In this document: piece after piece, positions 16,706-26,375 of the stretch
Layout: each line of letters begins with the position of its first letter
Numbering within the stretch: position 1 is the first letter of the stretch
Assembly (NCBI RefSeq): GCF_015476655.1
Contig: NZ_JABFHF010000026.1
Location: forward strand, 1 to 64,000
Direction of reading: 5' to 3'
Origin: Aquiflexum lacus
GTDB lineage: Bacteria; Bacteroidota; Bacteroidia; Cytophagales; Cyclobacteriaceae
DNA length: 64,000 bases
The notes under the pieces: model-generated
Seen by the model: the letters and a program-made list of their open reading frames with translations, nothing else
What the model was told of the DNA's origin: nothing
The model's database searches: none
Program-made: the position numbers and the translations under genes

Positions 16706-18005
16706 AGTTTGGCTGGTCATCAAAAGGGAATACCTTTCAAGGGTCCAAAAGAAATCATTTCTTTTGGCTACGATTCTGACCCCACTGGTTTTTCCGGCCA
16801 TTATGGGCTTGTTTCTTTGGATAGCTGTTGGTGAATCCTCCAGTTCCGCTTTAAGGATTATAGAAGTCGTAGATGATAATAACTTGTTTTTTCTTGAGAG
16901 TTCGGAGCAATATGCTTTTTCATTTTCCAATACGTCATTGGAGGATGCAAAGTCAATGGTCCAAAATGGAGAAAGATTCGGCTTTTTGTATATACCGAAT
17001 TTAGACCTTACTAGGCCTGTTGGGATTACCTATTATGCCGAAAAAAACCCAAGTATGGGATTGATCTCATTTCTTGAATCCAATCTGAAAAGAAGAATTG
17101 AAGAGCAAAGACTTTTTGAATCAGGGATTGATCCCGAAGTCATCAATGCCTACAGAACCAAGGTGGCTATTCAATCCATTACTTTGGATAATAAAGGAGA
17201 TGAAAAGATCACTGATGCAACAGTCAATTATGCCATTGGATTCATGGCAGGAATTATGATCTATATATTTATTTTTATTTACGGAAATCAGATCATGCAG
17301 GGCGTCATCGAGGAAAAATCCAGCCGGATCATTGAAATCCTTATATCTTCGATCAGGCCATTTCAGTTGATGATGGGTAAAATAATCGGAATCGGCGCTG
17401 TAGGTCTCACCCAATTTCTGATATGGGTGGTTTTGATAGGAGGAATCTCTTCTGTAATCATCGGCTATTTTGGTATGCAGATGCCTCAACAGCAGATCAT
17501 GGATCTTGCAAACCCTGAAATGAGTCAAATGATCAATGGAGATAATGATATTTACAAAATAATTCAAACGATTCAGGGAATAGATTTTTTCCAATTGACC
17601 TTGACCTTTGTATTTTATTTTCTGGGAGGGTACTTGCTTTACGGAGCATTTTTTGCCGCTGTTGGTGCTGCCATTGATACACCATCAGAAGCGCAACAAT
17701 TTATGCTGCCCATTACCATACCACTTTTGATTGGGTATATGGGTCTTTTTGTTTTTGTATTAAATGACCCAAATAGTAATGTATCCTTCTGGCTGTCTAT
17801 AGTTCCATTTACCTCGCCAATAGCCATGATGGGAAGGGTAAGTTATGGCGTGCCTTTTTGGGACTTAGCGCTCTCTATGGGATTGCTGATAACAGGGTTT
17901 TTGTTCAGTACTTGGGTAGCCGGAAAAATTTACCGAATTGGCATACTGATTCATGGTACCAAAGTCGATTACAAAACCATTTGGAGATGGATTAAGACAA
18001 ACTAG
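16698..18005 (+). CDS. ABC-2 type transporter permease (NatB-like)
   Basis: This 435-residue permease has one N-terminal helix (FLLATILTPLVFPAIMGLFLWIAV), a periplasmic domain of about 150 residues, then five to six helices from INYAIGFMAGIMIYIFIFIYG onward. The motif GVIEEKSSRIIEILISSIRPFQLMMGKIIGIGAVG is typical of ABC-2 permeases of the NatB/YhaP branch. It overlaps the ATP-binding gene (ATGAGTAA at 16698), so the two subunits are made in step. A terminator between convergent genes follows. Confidence 0.9.
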   Translation: MSKVWLVIKREYLSRVQKKSFLLATILTPLVFPAIMGLFLWIAVGESSSSALRIIEVVDDNNLFFLESSEQYAFSFSNTSLEDAKSMVQNGERFGFLYIPNLDLTRPVGITYYAEKNPSMGLISFLESNLKRRIEEQRLFESGIDPEVINAYRTKVAIQSITLDNKGDEKITDATVNYAIGFMAGIMIYIFIFIYGNQIMQGVIEEKSSRIIEILISSIRPFQLMMGKIIGIGAVGLTQFLIWVVLIGGISSVIIGYFGMQMPQQQIMDLANPEMSQMINGDNDIYKIIQTIQGIDFFQLTLTFVFYFLGGYLLYGAFFAAVGAAIDTPSEAQQFMLPITIPLLIGYMGLFVFVLNDPNSNVSFWLSIVPFTSPIAMMGRVSYGVPFWDLALSMGLLITGFLFSTWVAGKIYRIGILIHGTKVDYKTIWRWIKTN

Positions 18006-18023
18006 AAAAGGAGAGAAATAAGG

Positions 18024-18050
18024 GAAGCCACCAGAAAAAAGTGGCTTCAT
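18024..18050. terminator. Terminator between convergent genes
   Basis: GAAGCCAC (18024-18031) pairs with GTGGCTTC (18041-18048) around an A-rich loop. It follows the permease stop by 18 bases and ends next to the stop of the UPF0158-like gene on the other strand. Confidence 0.75.
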
Positions 18051-18491
18051 TTATTCTTCGGAATAGTTGAAGCTGTCAACCTGCTCTTTGACCCAATCCT
18101 TGTATTTTTGGATGCGGTATTCTTGCCACCTTTCAGAATATTTCCCAGAGCTATCGATTAAGAATTTAAAACCTGTAGCTGCTTTAGGTTTACTTAAAGC
18201 ATTGAAGAGTTCGTCCTGAAAATTTCTTTCTTTCACTATTCTCTCTGCGAAATTCTCCATCACTTGATGTTCCTGATTAGGTTCCATCTTTGTGAATTCT
18301 GCAAAATTGTCAGGGTTGTCGTCTATTTCATCCAGAATATCTTCCTCTTCAGGAGTAAGATCATAATTGAAATAGTCCTCATCATCAGGCAAATGGTGAA
18401 TTTTTTTATTGTCCAATTGGAAAAAACAAATCATCCCTTTTAGCAGCTTGGCCGCTATTTTCTCAACTTCTTTTTCAGATAGGGTAAGCAT
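18051..18491 (-). CDS. UPF0158-like protein of unknown function
   Basis: This 146-residue acidic soluble protein ends with FKFLIDSSGKYSERWQEYRIQKYKDWVKEQV. That matches the F..FL......RW..FR...L..W pattern at the end of UPF0158 family proteins, and the MENFAERI.KE.NFQDELFNALS segment also fits. No function is known for the family. No signal peptide or membrane segment is seen. It is probably transcribed alone; the next gene on the same strand starts 90 bases upstream of it. Confidence 0.6.
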   Translation of the reverse strand: MLTLSEKEVEKIAAKLLKGMICFFQLDNKKIHHLPDDEDYFNYDLTPEEEDILDEIDDNPDNFAEFTKMEPNQEHQVMENFAERIVKERNFQDELFNALSKPKAATGFKFLIDSSGKYSERWQEYRIQKYKDWVKEQVDSFNYSEE

Positions 18492-18580
18492 TATGTATTT
18501 CAGATAAAATTTTAAGAAAATTAAATAACTCGCAGTTCAAATCAAACATTTTTCTTCAGGTATAATTGGTGATGTCTGTT

Positions 18581-19219
18581 TTATTCAAAAATCTTTTGGA
18601 GTAAAGGAATATTTAAGTCATGTCCACCATCAAATTGAAGCTTTTTGACTTCAAAAGGTAACTTGGAAATAAATTCATCTTGTTGTTCTTTGGAATCGGG
18701 TGTTATGAGACTGTCATTATTCCCTAAGGCAATAATGATTTCTGTATTCTTTAGTTTTTCTCCGGTTTCTTGGAAATTAAGGTCATGGGCAAATCCCCCA
18801 CTCCAAAGTATTAGCGTCTCCACTGATAAAGCCAATTGACTGACCCATCTTGTAGCCGTGGCAGCCCCTTGGGAAAAACCTAGGACCTTGATGATTGGTT
18901 TATTTTTGTATTTTAAAAGGATATTTTCAAGAAGCCCATTGAGATATTCATTGTTGTTTTTTATGGCAGTTTCCCGCTCATGTCGTGTCATCCAATTGGC
19001 CCCGACTCTACCAGCAAAACCCTCCAAATAAGCATAGTTGGTGGCCTCAGGCACTAAAATCAATCTGTCTTCCTTGAATATTGGTTCGAATTTTTTGAGA
19101 AAATATTCTGACAATTGGCCGTACCCGTGAAGAGCAATAAGAATTTCCTTTTCATTTCTATTGACTACATGGGATGTTCTGTAATGAGACGTATGCTGAT
19201 ATTTGAAATTATATTTCAT
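18581..19219 (-). CDS. Alpha/beta hydrolase, phospholipase/carboxylesterase type
   Basis: Catalytic signs are the nucleophile elbow GFSQGAA near residue 118, an oxyanion loop LHGYGQ near 30, a probable catalytic Asp in NNDSLITPD and a His in FDGGHDLN. The 212-residue length fits the small esterase family (PF02230). There is no signal peptide, so it acts in the cytosol. Its ATG shares one base with the stop of the cytidine deaminase gene (TAATG at 19217-19221), so it is translationally coupled to cdd. Substrate unknown. Confidence 0.85.
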   Translation of the reverse strand: MKYNFKYQHTSHYRTSHVVNRNEKEILIALHGYGQLSEYFLKKFEPIFKEDRLILVPEATNYAYLEGFAGRVGANWMTRHERETAIKNNNEYLNGLLENILLKYKNKPIIKVLGFSQGAATATRWVSQLALSVETLILWSGGFAHDLNFQETGEKLKNTEIIIALGNNDSLITPDSKEQQDEFISKLPFEVKKLQFDGGHDLNIPLLQKIFE

Positions 19220-19701
19220 TAACTATTTAAATCTGTAAACCTAAAAGGTAATAACTGGTCTATACCAGATGCTTTTAATATTTCCCCGTCAGGATTGAGC
19301 ATTAACAATTCTATAGGATGCCCGAATTTGACTTCATATTCATTGATAGTCTGACGGCATAGTCCACATGGTGTTACGGTCGCATTCTTTTTTTCACCTT
19401 TTCTTTTGGCAACTATTGCTAATTTTATAGGTCTTAGCTTAGGGTGATTTCCCATAGCATAACTCAAGACAGCCCTCTCTGCACAGACACCTACCGGAAA
19501 AGAAACATTCTCTTGGTTGTTGGCCACAAAAATAGAACCATCTTCCAGAAGTAAGGCAGCTCCGACTAGAAATCCTGAATATGGGGCATGAGCCATTTCT
19601 AAAATTCTGCTGGCCTTAGAGATCAATATATTTTCCTCCTCAGACCAATCTTTTTTTTGGATTACCTCCAAACTTACTTTTAACTCTATTCTTCTGTTCA
19701 T
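19219..19701 (-). CDS. cdd: Cytidine deaminase
   Basis: Cdd turns cytidine and deoxycytidine into the uracil forms for salvage. The zinc site is clear: C and catalytic E in GVCAERAVLSYAM and the two cysteines of TPCGLCRQ; APYSGFLVGAALL is the substrate-binding strand. Length of 160 residues is typical of the tetrameric form. It is the first gene of the operon with the small hydrolase. Confidence 0.95.
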   Translation of the reverse strand: MNRRIELKVSLEVIQKKDWSEEENILISKASRILEMAHAPYSGFLVGAALLLEDGSIFVANNQENVSFPVGVCAERAVLSYAMGNHPKLRPIKLAIVAKRKGEKKNATVTPCGLCRQTINEYEVKFGHPIELLMLNPDGEILKASGIDQLLPFRFTDLNS

Positions 19702-19838
19702 TTTTTGATTTAAAAATCGAAATGAAATAACAAAAAAAAATCCGTAATTGTTATTTTACATTTAATTATGATGTTAGATTTTTAGCCTTCCTTGTTTTTT
19801 TACAACTTCGAACTGTAATTTTAACTTCAATATTCAGC

Positions 19839-21170
19839 ATGCAGACAATATTAATCCTAGGTGCAGGTAAATCATCCGTTTATTTAATTGACTATCTTTT
19901 AGAAACAGCTGTAGCAAAAAATAGAAATATTATAGTAGCTGATGTTTCTGAAGAAATTGCTTCTCAAAAGCTTAAGAATCATCAATCAGGGAAAGCAATT
20001 AAGATAAATCTGGATGAAGCTGAGAATAGGAAAGCCATAATCGGGGAATCTGATTTGGTGATTTCAATGCTTCCGGCCTTTTTACATCCTATCATCGCTA
20101 AGGATTGTCTGGAATTGGGGAAACATTTTTTTTCCGCTTCCTATGAGTCTGAGGAAATGAGGCAAATGAAAAATGGAATTGAAGCCAAAAACCTGCTTTT
20201 TTTGAATGAATGTGGATTAGATCCAGGATTAGACCACATGTCTGCAATGAAAATAATAAATGATGAAAAAAAAGCAGGAAATAGGATTTTTTCTTTCAAG
20301 TCCTATACAGGAGGGTTGCTAGCACCAGAAAGTGAGAATAATCCTTGGAAATATAAATTCACTTGGAACCCTAGAAATGTTGTTCTTGCTGGTCAGGGAA
20401 CATCTCGGTTTATCCAAAATGGAGAGCTCAAATATATTCCCTATCACATGCTTTATAAGAGACTGGAAAACATCAGCTTTGACGAAGTGGGAGATTTTGA
20501 AGGATATCCAAACAGAGATTCTTTGAGCTATAGAAAGATTTATGGGCTTGATGATATCTCTACTTTGTTAAGAGGGACTTTAAGAAGAACTGGTTTTTGT
20601 GAAAGTTGGGATGTTTTTGTACAATTAGGGATTACAGACGATTCCTTTAAGATGGAATTGCCTTCTTGGTTTTCACACAGGATGTTTTTCAATTCTTTTT
20701 TGCCTTATCATGAGACAAAAAATTTGGAGGAAAAGCTTCAGGATCTTCTGCCATGGATAAATGATGAAATTCTCGGAAAAATAGAATGGTTGGGGATGTT
20801 TTCAAATGAGCCATTACCAAAGACTGATGGAAGCCCGGCGGCAATTTTGGAAGAGATTTTGAAAGAAAAATGGAAACTGGATTTTCAAGACAGGGATATG
20901 ATAGTGATGCAGCATTTACTGGGGATTGAAACTCCCAAGGGCATGAAGGAAGTAGTGTCAAGTTTGGTATGCAAAGGGGAAAATCAGGAATATACAGCAA
21001 TGGCGAAGACAGTGGGTCTACCTTTAGCAATTGCTGTAGACCTCTTTTTGGATGGTAAAATCATTGTAAGGGGCTTACATGTCCCAGTTCTCCCCGAGAT
21101 TTATGAGCCCATTTTGGAGGCTTTAGAAAAAACAGGAATTGAATTTGAAGAAAAAATCAGAGCAGTTTAG
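19839..21170 (+). CDS. Saccharopine dehydrogenase-like oxidoreductase
   Basis: The 443-residue protein opens with an NAD(P)-binding Rossmann fold (ILILGAGKSSVYLIDYLL) and has the saccharopine-reductase-type segments ISMLPAFLHPIIAKDCLELGKHF and NECGLDPGLDHMSAMKII, then a C-terminal domain ending PVLPEIYEPILEALEKTGI. It probably oxidises or reduces saccharopine in lysine breakdown or a related imine/amino-acid product. The exact substrate cannot be fixed; no lysine-ketoglutarate reductase partner is nearby. It is divergent from cdd. Confidence 0.85.
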   Translation: MQTILILGAGKSSVYLIDYLLETAVAKNRNIIVADVSEEIASQKLKNHQSGKAIKINLDEAENRKAIIGESDLVISMLPAFLHPIIAKDCLELGKHFFSASYESEEMRQMKNGIEAKNLLFLNECGLDPGLDHMSAMKIINDEKKAGNRIFSFKSYTGGLLAPESENNPWKYKFTWNPRNVVLAGQGTSRFIQNGELKYIPYHMLYKRLENISFDEVGDFEGYPNRDSLSYRKIYGLDDISTLLRGTLRRTGFCESWDVFVQLGITDDSFKMELPSWFSHRMFFNSFLPYHETKNLEEKLQDLLPWINDEILGKIEWLGMFSNEPLPKTDGSPAAILEEILKEKWKLDFQDRDMIVMQHLLGIETPKGMKEVVSSLVCKGENQEYTAMAKTVGLPLAIAVDLFLDGKIIVRGLHVPVLPEIYEPILEALEKTGIEFEEKIRAV

Positions 21171-21263
21171 TGAATGATTGTTTGAGGCCACTTGAAATGC
21201 AATATCATTATTGATTTAATCGTGATACTAATTTAGATCTTACATTGATCCTGTATTAATTGT

Positions 21264-21306
21264 ATAGGGTAAGAAAAAGTCTGTTTCTAACTTTTTCTTA
21301 CCCTAT
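21264..21306. terminator. Long-stem bidirectional terminator
   Basis: A perfect 17-bp stem, ATAGGGTAAGAAAAAGT (21264-21280) with its complement at 21290-21306 across a 9-base loop, sits between the convergent saccharopine-dehydrogenase-like and DUF4249 genes. The stem itself supplies a T-run on each side. It is the longest perfect hairpin I found in the window. Confidence 0.85.
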
Positions 21307-21364
21307 CTTTTCTGGACACCTTTATGAATACCTATTGTAATTGATACGATTGGAATAAATATTA

Positions 21365-22429
21365 TTATGGGTTCCAATCTGATGGGGGACTCAGTTGAGC
21401 CCCGCTTACAGTAAGACAATCATCTGGAATTATCCTAGGAGTTTGAAGAAATTCAAGTTTATTTTTTTCAATATAGACTTGTTTTTTATCTACCGACCCT
21501 GCCATAAAATACCCCAATACCACCTCATCCGGATCATCAAGGCTAATTATATTTCCCCTGATATTTGCTGGAGGATTGTCAAATACACTTCCGGTAAGGT
21601 TTGTCTGTTGCTCTATCAACCTTAGAAACCTATGCGCATCACTTGAAACAGATATTTGTTGTATTTCTGCTCTATATGTTTGTTTGAATCTCAATCCATC
21701 ATCTTCAATAAATAGTACGGGGAGTCTTTGAGATAGTCCATTAAAATTATCATCGGAAGCAAGTGTAAATCTTTGGATTCTTGATTCATCCTGTACGTAA
21801 CAAGTCGCACAGCAGTCCTTAGGATCCGGACCCCTTGGATTGGTAGGATGATTAGGGGATAAAGTATGCAATTCGGGGTTTGCTACCAATACAAATGTGG
21901 AGGGGCCATTTCTCCAATAGTAGAAATTAGTCTGATCGCTTGGATCACGGAAGTGGGCAAATACCTGAACGCCGATGAGATCAGTTAACCTATCATTGGT
22001 ATTAAATTTCACTGACTGGTATGAAAGTGAATCAATTTGAGGTACAGATTCTACTCTTTCGGGTAGAGAAGTATAGGACTTGCCATTCTGTAAATCAATC
22101 TGTAGGGAATATGAAACCCCAACTCTTGCCATAAATCCTTCCGGAGTGGCATATATGCCATCATTGGCAAGTTCATTGAGGAAGGTGACATTTCCCTCGC
22201 TATCTCTTATTCCAACTGTTGCTCTTATTACAGGCCTAATCAGGCCCTCAAAAACACTCCCATAGGTATCGCTTCTAGTCAATCTGATCAGATGTGGTCC
22301 AGGATCAGTTGTAATAAATCCATCTACTGTCAGCAATTGAGCCCCTTGAGGGATATCAATCTTATAAGGATCAATACATGAAATAGGGATTATCAGTAAT
22401 ATATAAATCAATCTTTTTAGCATGTTCAT
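21365..22429 (-). CDS. DUF4249 family lipoprotein
   Basis: The 354-residue product starts with a lipoprotein signal (PISC, Cys18; a second Met at 22423 would shorten it by two residues). Family marks are LTVDGFITTDPGPHLIRLTRSD near the N-terminus and the cysteine cluster DPKDCCATCYVQD in the middle. DUF4249 proteins are found next to TonB receptors in Bacteroidota and are thought to be surface partner lipoproteins. Here the ATG shares one base with the receptor stop (TGATG at 22427-22431), so the two are coupled. Confidence 0.88.
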   Translation of the reverse strand: MNMLKRLIYILLIIPISCIDPYKIDIPQGAQLLTVDGFITTDPGPHLIRLTRSDTYGSVFEGLIRPVIRATVGIRDSEGNVTFLNELANDGIYATPEGFMARVGVSYSLQIDLQNGKSYTSLPERVESVPQIDSLSYQSVKFNTNDRLTDLIGVQVFAHFRDPSDQTNFYYWRNGPSTFVLVANPELHTLSPNHPTNPRGPDPKDCCATCYVQDESRIQRFTLASDDNFNGLSQRLPVLFIEDDGLRFKQTYRAEIQQISVSSDAHRFLRLIEQQTNLTGSVFDNPPANIRGNIISLDDPDEVVLGYFMAGSVDKKQVYIEKNKLEFLQTPRIIPDDCLTVSGAQLSPPSDWNP

Positions 22430-24831
22430 CAGAATTTCATTGAATAACTCAAGGTTGGAAGCGGCACACCAAGTATGGCAAGTCTATAGGCCTGTGGAGG
22501 GGAACCTGGCTGGTCGGCGAAAAATATTGAGAATGGATTTTTTCTACCGTAAACATTCATGACAGCAAAAGTCCAGTCCCCATCATAAAACTTCCCTTTA
22601 CCTTTCAATTGGAAATTCAAAGAAAGATCCAATCTATGAAAATCGGGGATTCTTTGAAGATTCCGGTTTCTGAAAAATGCCAGGGAATTGCCCGCAAAAT
22701 CAAATTTTGCTTCAGGGAAAGTTACCGGTCTTCCTGTACTGTAGGAGAAGGTTGCAGATAGGGAAACATTGGATGCCATTTTATAATTTCCAATCAATGT
22801 AAGGTCATGTGGTTTATCAAAATTGGCAGGGAACCATTCCCCATCATTGATGATCTCTTCTTCGAAGGGGGTGATGACCCTTCTGAAAGCTCTAGAGTAA
22901 GTATAGCTGGCCCATCCGGTAATTCTCCCAAGATTTTTCTTTGCATAAACTTCAACTCCATATGCCCTTCCTTCCCCGGGAATAATTTCTGTTTCCAGAT
23001 TATTCTGAAGCAAAAGCTTTGCACCATCTTTGTATTCCACCACATTTTGAATGTCTTTGTAGTATACTTCGACTGAAGTCTCAAAAATATTTCCTTTAAA
23101 GTTTTTGTAAATACCTAAAGAATACTGATCTACAATCTGTGGTTTCAAAAATTGATCACTCAATTTCCAAACATCAGTAGGAGCTATGGTGGCAGTGTTG
23201 GAAATCAAATGGATAAATTGGTACATTTTGTTATAACCACCTTTGATGGAGGTTTTGGAATCGATAGAATAGCGCATGGAAACTCTCGGACCCCATCCAT
23301 CATAAGTCTGGATAAGTTCTCCATCTCCATAAGTCCTTTCACCTACAACATTTCCAGAATTCAGTGGAAGATTGGGAGCATATTCCCGGACTGTCCTTGG
23401 TCCATAATATTGATACAGGTCATATCTCATACCATAAGAAAAACCAAATTTTTCCCCCAATTCAAGTTCATGTTGGAGGTATAGACCTGACTCTCTTGCG
23501 TATTCGCTCTGGACTAATTGAGGAAGAATGGTAGACTCTCCATTTACTACTCCCGGGATCAGTTCTCCTGGATTGATGGTTAGGTTTTTTGTATCTCCTC
23601 CAAATGAAATCCTATTTCTTTCACTCAGCGCATAAGTGAAGTTCAACCTTAATCCATTATCTATAATCCCGGATTTTAGATCAAAATTATTGATCCCAGA
23701 TTGATTGAAGATGGTAAAATCATAAAGCGTATAAAATCCTATGGCATTGACAGAGAACTTTTCAGAAAATTTACCCTGATAAGCCAGTGTATGGCTCATA
23801 TTTGTCCATGAAATGGTGGTATCAGAGGCTAGTGCAAAATCATCATAGCTACGGTAAAAGCTATAGGTGACATTGTGATTGTCATTGATTTCACCATACA
23901 GAATCCCATTCACATCATTGAAATTAGCCTGGCTTGTTCTCAGATCGGGATTGTTTAGTGCTCCCAGTAGCCAATTAATATAAGATCCCCTAACTCCAAT
24001 TTTAGCAGAAACTTTATCTTGAATTATAGGCCCGTTAATTCCGATTTTACCAGAAACAGTACCGACCATCAAATCACCTCCCCAATTGGTCAAACTCCCT
24101 GATTTTGGAGTAATGTCTAATATGGAAGATCCTCTACCTCCATATTTGGTTGGGATAATTGCTTTGTATAGTGTGAAATCATTGACAACGTCAGGATTAA
24201 ATGCCGTGAACAGGCCGAAAAGATGGGAGGGATTATAAATTGGAGCTCCTGCAAACATAATCAGATTTTGATCAGCCCCACCTCCACGTACATTCAGCCC
24301 CGAAGAGGCCTCCCCAACCTGACTTACACCTGGTAATGTCGCAATACTCCTAATAATATCCACTTCTCCCAGAAAAGGGGGTAATTCTTTCAATGTATTC
24401 ATACTGATGCTTATGGCACCCATATCGGTACTTCTAATGTTTTTTTCAGGATCACTGCCATAGATGACCACATCATCTAATGTAAAGTCTTCCTGAATCA
24501 TCGTAAGGCTTATCCTGCCATCTCCTACAGCCACAAATGGATATATCACGGTTTCGTAGCCTACATACCTAATCTCCAAAGTATACTCAGCACGATCCAA
24601 TGTCAGGTTGAATGTGCCATTGGTACTTGTAATCTCTGTTTTTGTAATCTCTTGGACAGTAACTGTAGCTCCAACTAAGGGTTCACCAGTGATCTCATCT
24701 ATGATCCTGCCACTTATTTGTAGATCTTTTAATTGTCCAATATCTCTTCCCACGATATTTTTTTGCTGCGCAATCGCAGAGATACCTATTAGCAAAAGGA
24801 AAAATAGTAATGGTAAAATTTTTCTCATCAT
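22429..24831 (-). CDS. TonB-dependent outer-membrane receptor with carboxypeptidase-regulatory-like N-domain
   Basis: The 800 residues show a signal peptide (1-22), a CarboxypepD_reg-like beta domain (about 35-120: ISGRIIDEITGEPLVGATVTVQ), and a plug domain with LPGVSQVGEASSGLNVRGGGADQNLIMFAGAPIY at 165-200. A barrel of about 22 strands follows, ending with an aromatic terminal strand LSYSMKF. The layout is that of an energy-driven importer. It is shorter than SusC proteins, and no SusD partner is present. The neighbouring DUF4249 and TIG/kelch lipoproteins make up its likely complex. The ligand is unknown. Confidence 0.93.
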   Translation of the reverse strand: MMRKILPLLFFLLLIGISAIAQQKNIVGRDIGQLKDLQISGRIIDEITGEPLVGATVTVQEITKTEITSTNGTFNLTLDRAEYTLEIRYVGYETVIYPFVAVGDGRISLTMIQEDFTLDDVVIYGSDPEKNIRSTDMGAISISMNTLKELPPFLGEVDIIRSIATLPGVSQVGEASSGLNVRGGGADQNLIMFAGAPIYNPSHLFGLFTAFNPDVVNDFTLYKAIIPTKYGGRGSSILDITPKSGSLTNWGGDLMVGTVSGKIGINGPIIQDKVSAKIGVRGSYINWLLGALNNPDLRTSQANFNDVNGILYGEINDNHNVTYSFYRSYDDFALASDTTISWTNMSHTLAYQGKFSEKFSVNAIGFYTLYDFTIFNQSGINNFDLKSGIIDNGLRLNFTYALSERNRISFGGDTKNLTINPGELIPGVVNGESTILPQLVQSEYARESGLYLQHELELGEKFGFSYGMRYDLYQYYGPRTVREYAPNLPLNSGNVVGERTYGDGELIQTYDGWGPRVSMRYSIDSKTSIKGGYNKMYQFIHLISNTATIAPTDVWKLSDQFLKPQIVDQYSLGIYKNFKGNIFETSVEVYYKDIQNVVEYKDGAKLLLQNNLETEIIPGEGRAYGVEVYAKKNLGRITGWASYTYSRAFRRVITPFEEEIINDGEWFPANFDKPHDLTLIGNYKMASNVSLSATFSYSTGRPVTFPEAKFDFAGNSLAFFRNRNLQRIPDFHRLDLSLNFQLKGKGKFYDGDWTFAVMNVYGRKNPFSIFFADQPGSPPQAYRLAILGVPLPTLSYSMKF

Positions 24832-24839
24832 ATCAATTT

Positions 24840-26291
24840 TTAAAGACCATTTGGATCAAATTTCCAGAATTCTAATATACCAGTAGCACCAAGTCTTCTT
24901 ACCAGATAGATGAACCCAGCATTTGAATATACTCCTACATTTCTTGCAGCAGGTGTGCCTATGAAATCATTTTTTTTCACCCAATTTCCAGAAATCATAT
25001 TGAGTTCCCATACCTGTAGAGACCTGTTGTTCATTCCTACATAAACACGGTCACCTATACTAACTCCAAATCCTGAACCACTTACAATGTCTCCGGGATA
25101 TGTACTGAATAAACTCCATGCTTCCGTTTCAGGATCAAACAAAAAGATTTGTTTATCGCCGGAGTTGGTCACATAAAGCTTGTTTTTGTGGGTGAAATGT
25201 AGGTCGGATTTATTTGCAGAAAATGGAATAGGATTGATGCTAGCCCATTCTCCAGAAGATTTAGAATATTTAAAGGTATTTCTTCCAAGGAGGCCACCAA
25301 TTACATACAAGTTTTCATCAGTTTCAAAAGAGAGTGATTCTATTGACTCAAATGGTAAATCCGGTAATTTTTCAAAATTTCCATTCTGTATTTTCCAAAA
25401 ATCTCTGCTCGTAACATAGGGAGCTATAACTTCTTTAGCTCCACCACCAAAAAAATTGTTGGTAGAAAAAGCCAACCAAAGAGGATCTCCTTGATAAGAA
25501 GCCTCTGTCCATTGCTCATTACCTAAATTATATTTCCAGATTTTTGAATTTAAAGATTGATTGCCATCGCTTCCTAATCCCAAATATAAATCTTCATTGT
25601 CCTGGAAGAAAATATTTTCATTCAGCCGGATGGATGAAGGAGGATTGGCAAGTTTAGAAAATGCCCCCGTGGTGTATTCGAATTGTTGGGAAAGTATAAT
25701 TTCTTTGCCTTGAACAATAACAGTCACATTCTCCCTAGGCGCTGTGCCTGCAGTTGGAATTTTGGCTGTTATTCTTGATTCAAATTCTATTCTCTGAATT
25801 TCGGCAGGCCTGTCACCTATTAATATACGGGTATCCGAAGTGAAATTTTTTCCTGTTAAAGTAATGATAGTTCCAACAGGACCATTATTTGGTGCAAAGC
25901 TTTGAACTTCAGGTGATAGTGTGGTGAGCTGTAAGACATTGCCGAACTGAATCTCTCCACCTACATTGATAAAGGATTTGGCATAGTAAGTGCTTTCAAT
26001 ATTCAAGACCTCAGTTTCACCAATAAACCTACCCGGGGTAGTTTTTTCTCCCAGAGAAATGATCAACGGCTGATTGAATGCCTCATTTTCAGCAACATAA
26101 AAACCATGGTCATTTGCATTGACATTTTGAGTTGTGATGACCCTTCCCAATAATCTGACCCGCTCTCCACTAAGGTAGATTACTTCTTCTGTAATCAGGG
26201 AGGGAGTAACTATAATTTCTTCCTCACAAGATGCAAAAACAGCAAGTAGAATGACCAGCAATTTTATAACACCGATTTTACTCTTATTCAT
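24840..26291 (-). CDS. Lipoprotein with TIG/IPT domain and kelch-like propeller
   Basis: A lipoprotein signal (FASC, Cys22) is followed by a fibronectin-like stretch to about 125, an IPT/TIG domain at about 130-210 (SFAPNNGPVGTIITLTGKNFTSDTRILIGDRPAEI), and a set of kelch-like repeats to the end (LYVIGGLLGRNTFKYSKSSGEWASINPIPF; RVYVGMNNRSLQVWELNMISGNWVKKNDF). It is the first gene of the operon, 8 bases before the TonB receptor, and is probably a surface-exposed binding lipoprotein for the same ligand. Confidence 0.82.
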   Translation of the reverse strand: MNKSKIGVIKLLVILLAVFASCEEEIIVTPSLITEEVIYLSGERVRLLGRVITTQNVNANDHGFYVAENEAFNQPLIISLGEKTTPGRFIGETEVLNIESTYYAKSFINVGGEIQFGNVLQLTTLSPEVQSFAPNNGPVGTIITLTGKNFTSDTRILIGDRPAEIQRIEFESRITAKIPTAGTAPRENVTVIVQGKEIILSQQFEYTTGAFSKLANPPSSIRLNENIFFQDNEDLYLGLGSDGNQSLNSKIWKYNLGNEQWTEASYQGDPLWLAFSTNNFFGGGAKEVIAPYVTSRDFWKIQNGNFEKLPDLPFESIESLSFETDENLYVIGGLLGRNTFKYSKSSGEWASINPIPFSANKSDLHFTHKNKLYVTNSGDKQIFLFDPETEAWSLFSTYPGDIVSGSGFGVSIGDRVYVGMNNRSLQVWELNMISGNWVKKNDFIGTPAARNVGVYSNAGFIYLVRRLGATGILEFWKFDPNGL

Positions 26292-26375
26292 TTATTTATT
26301 CTTAAAATTGGTTCTAAAAATACAGGAATAATGGATTTAAAAAAACAATTTGTTCCTACGAGATTAATATATGAA

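Noticed and set aside
17121-17594. 157-codon frame on the minus strand within the ABC permease
   Set aside because: Shadow of the permease, with no domain and in a region where the plus frame has clear helices.
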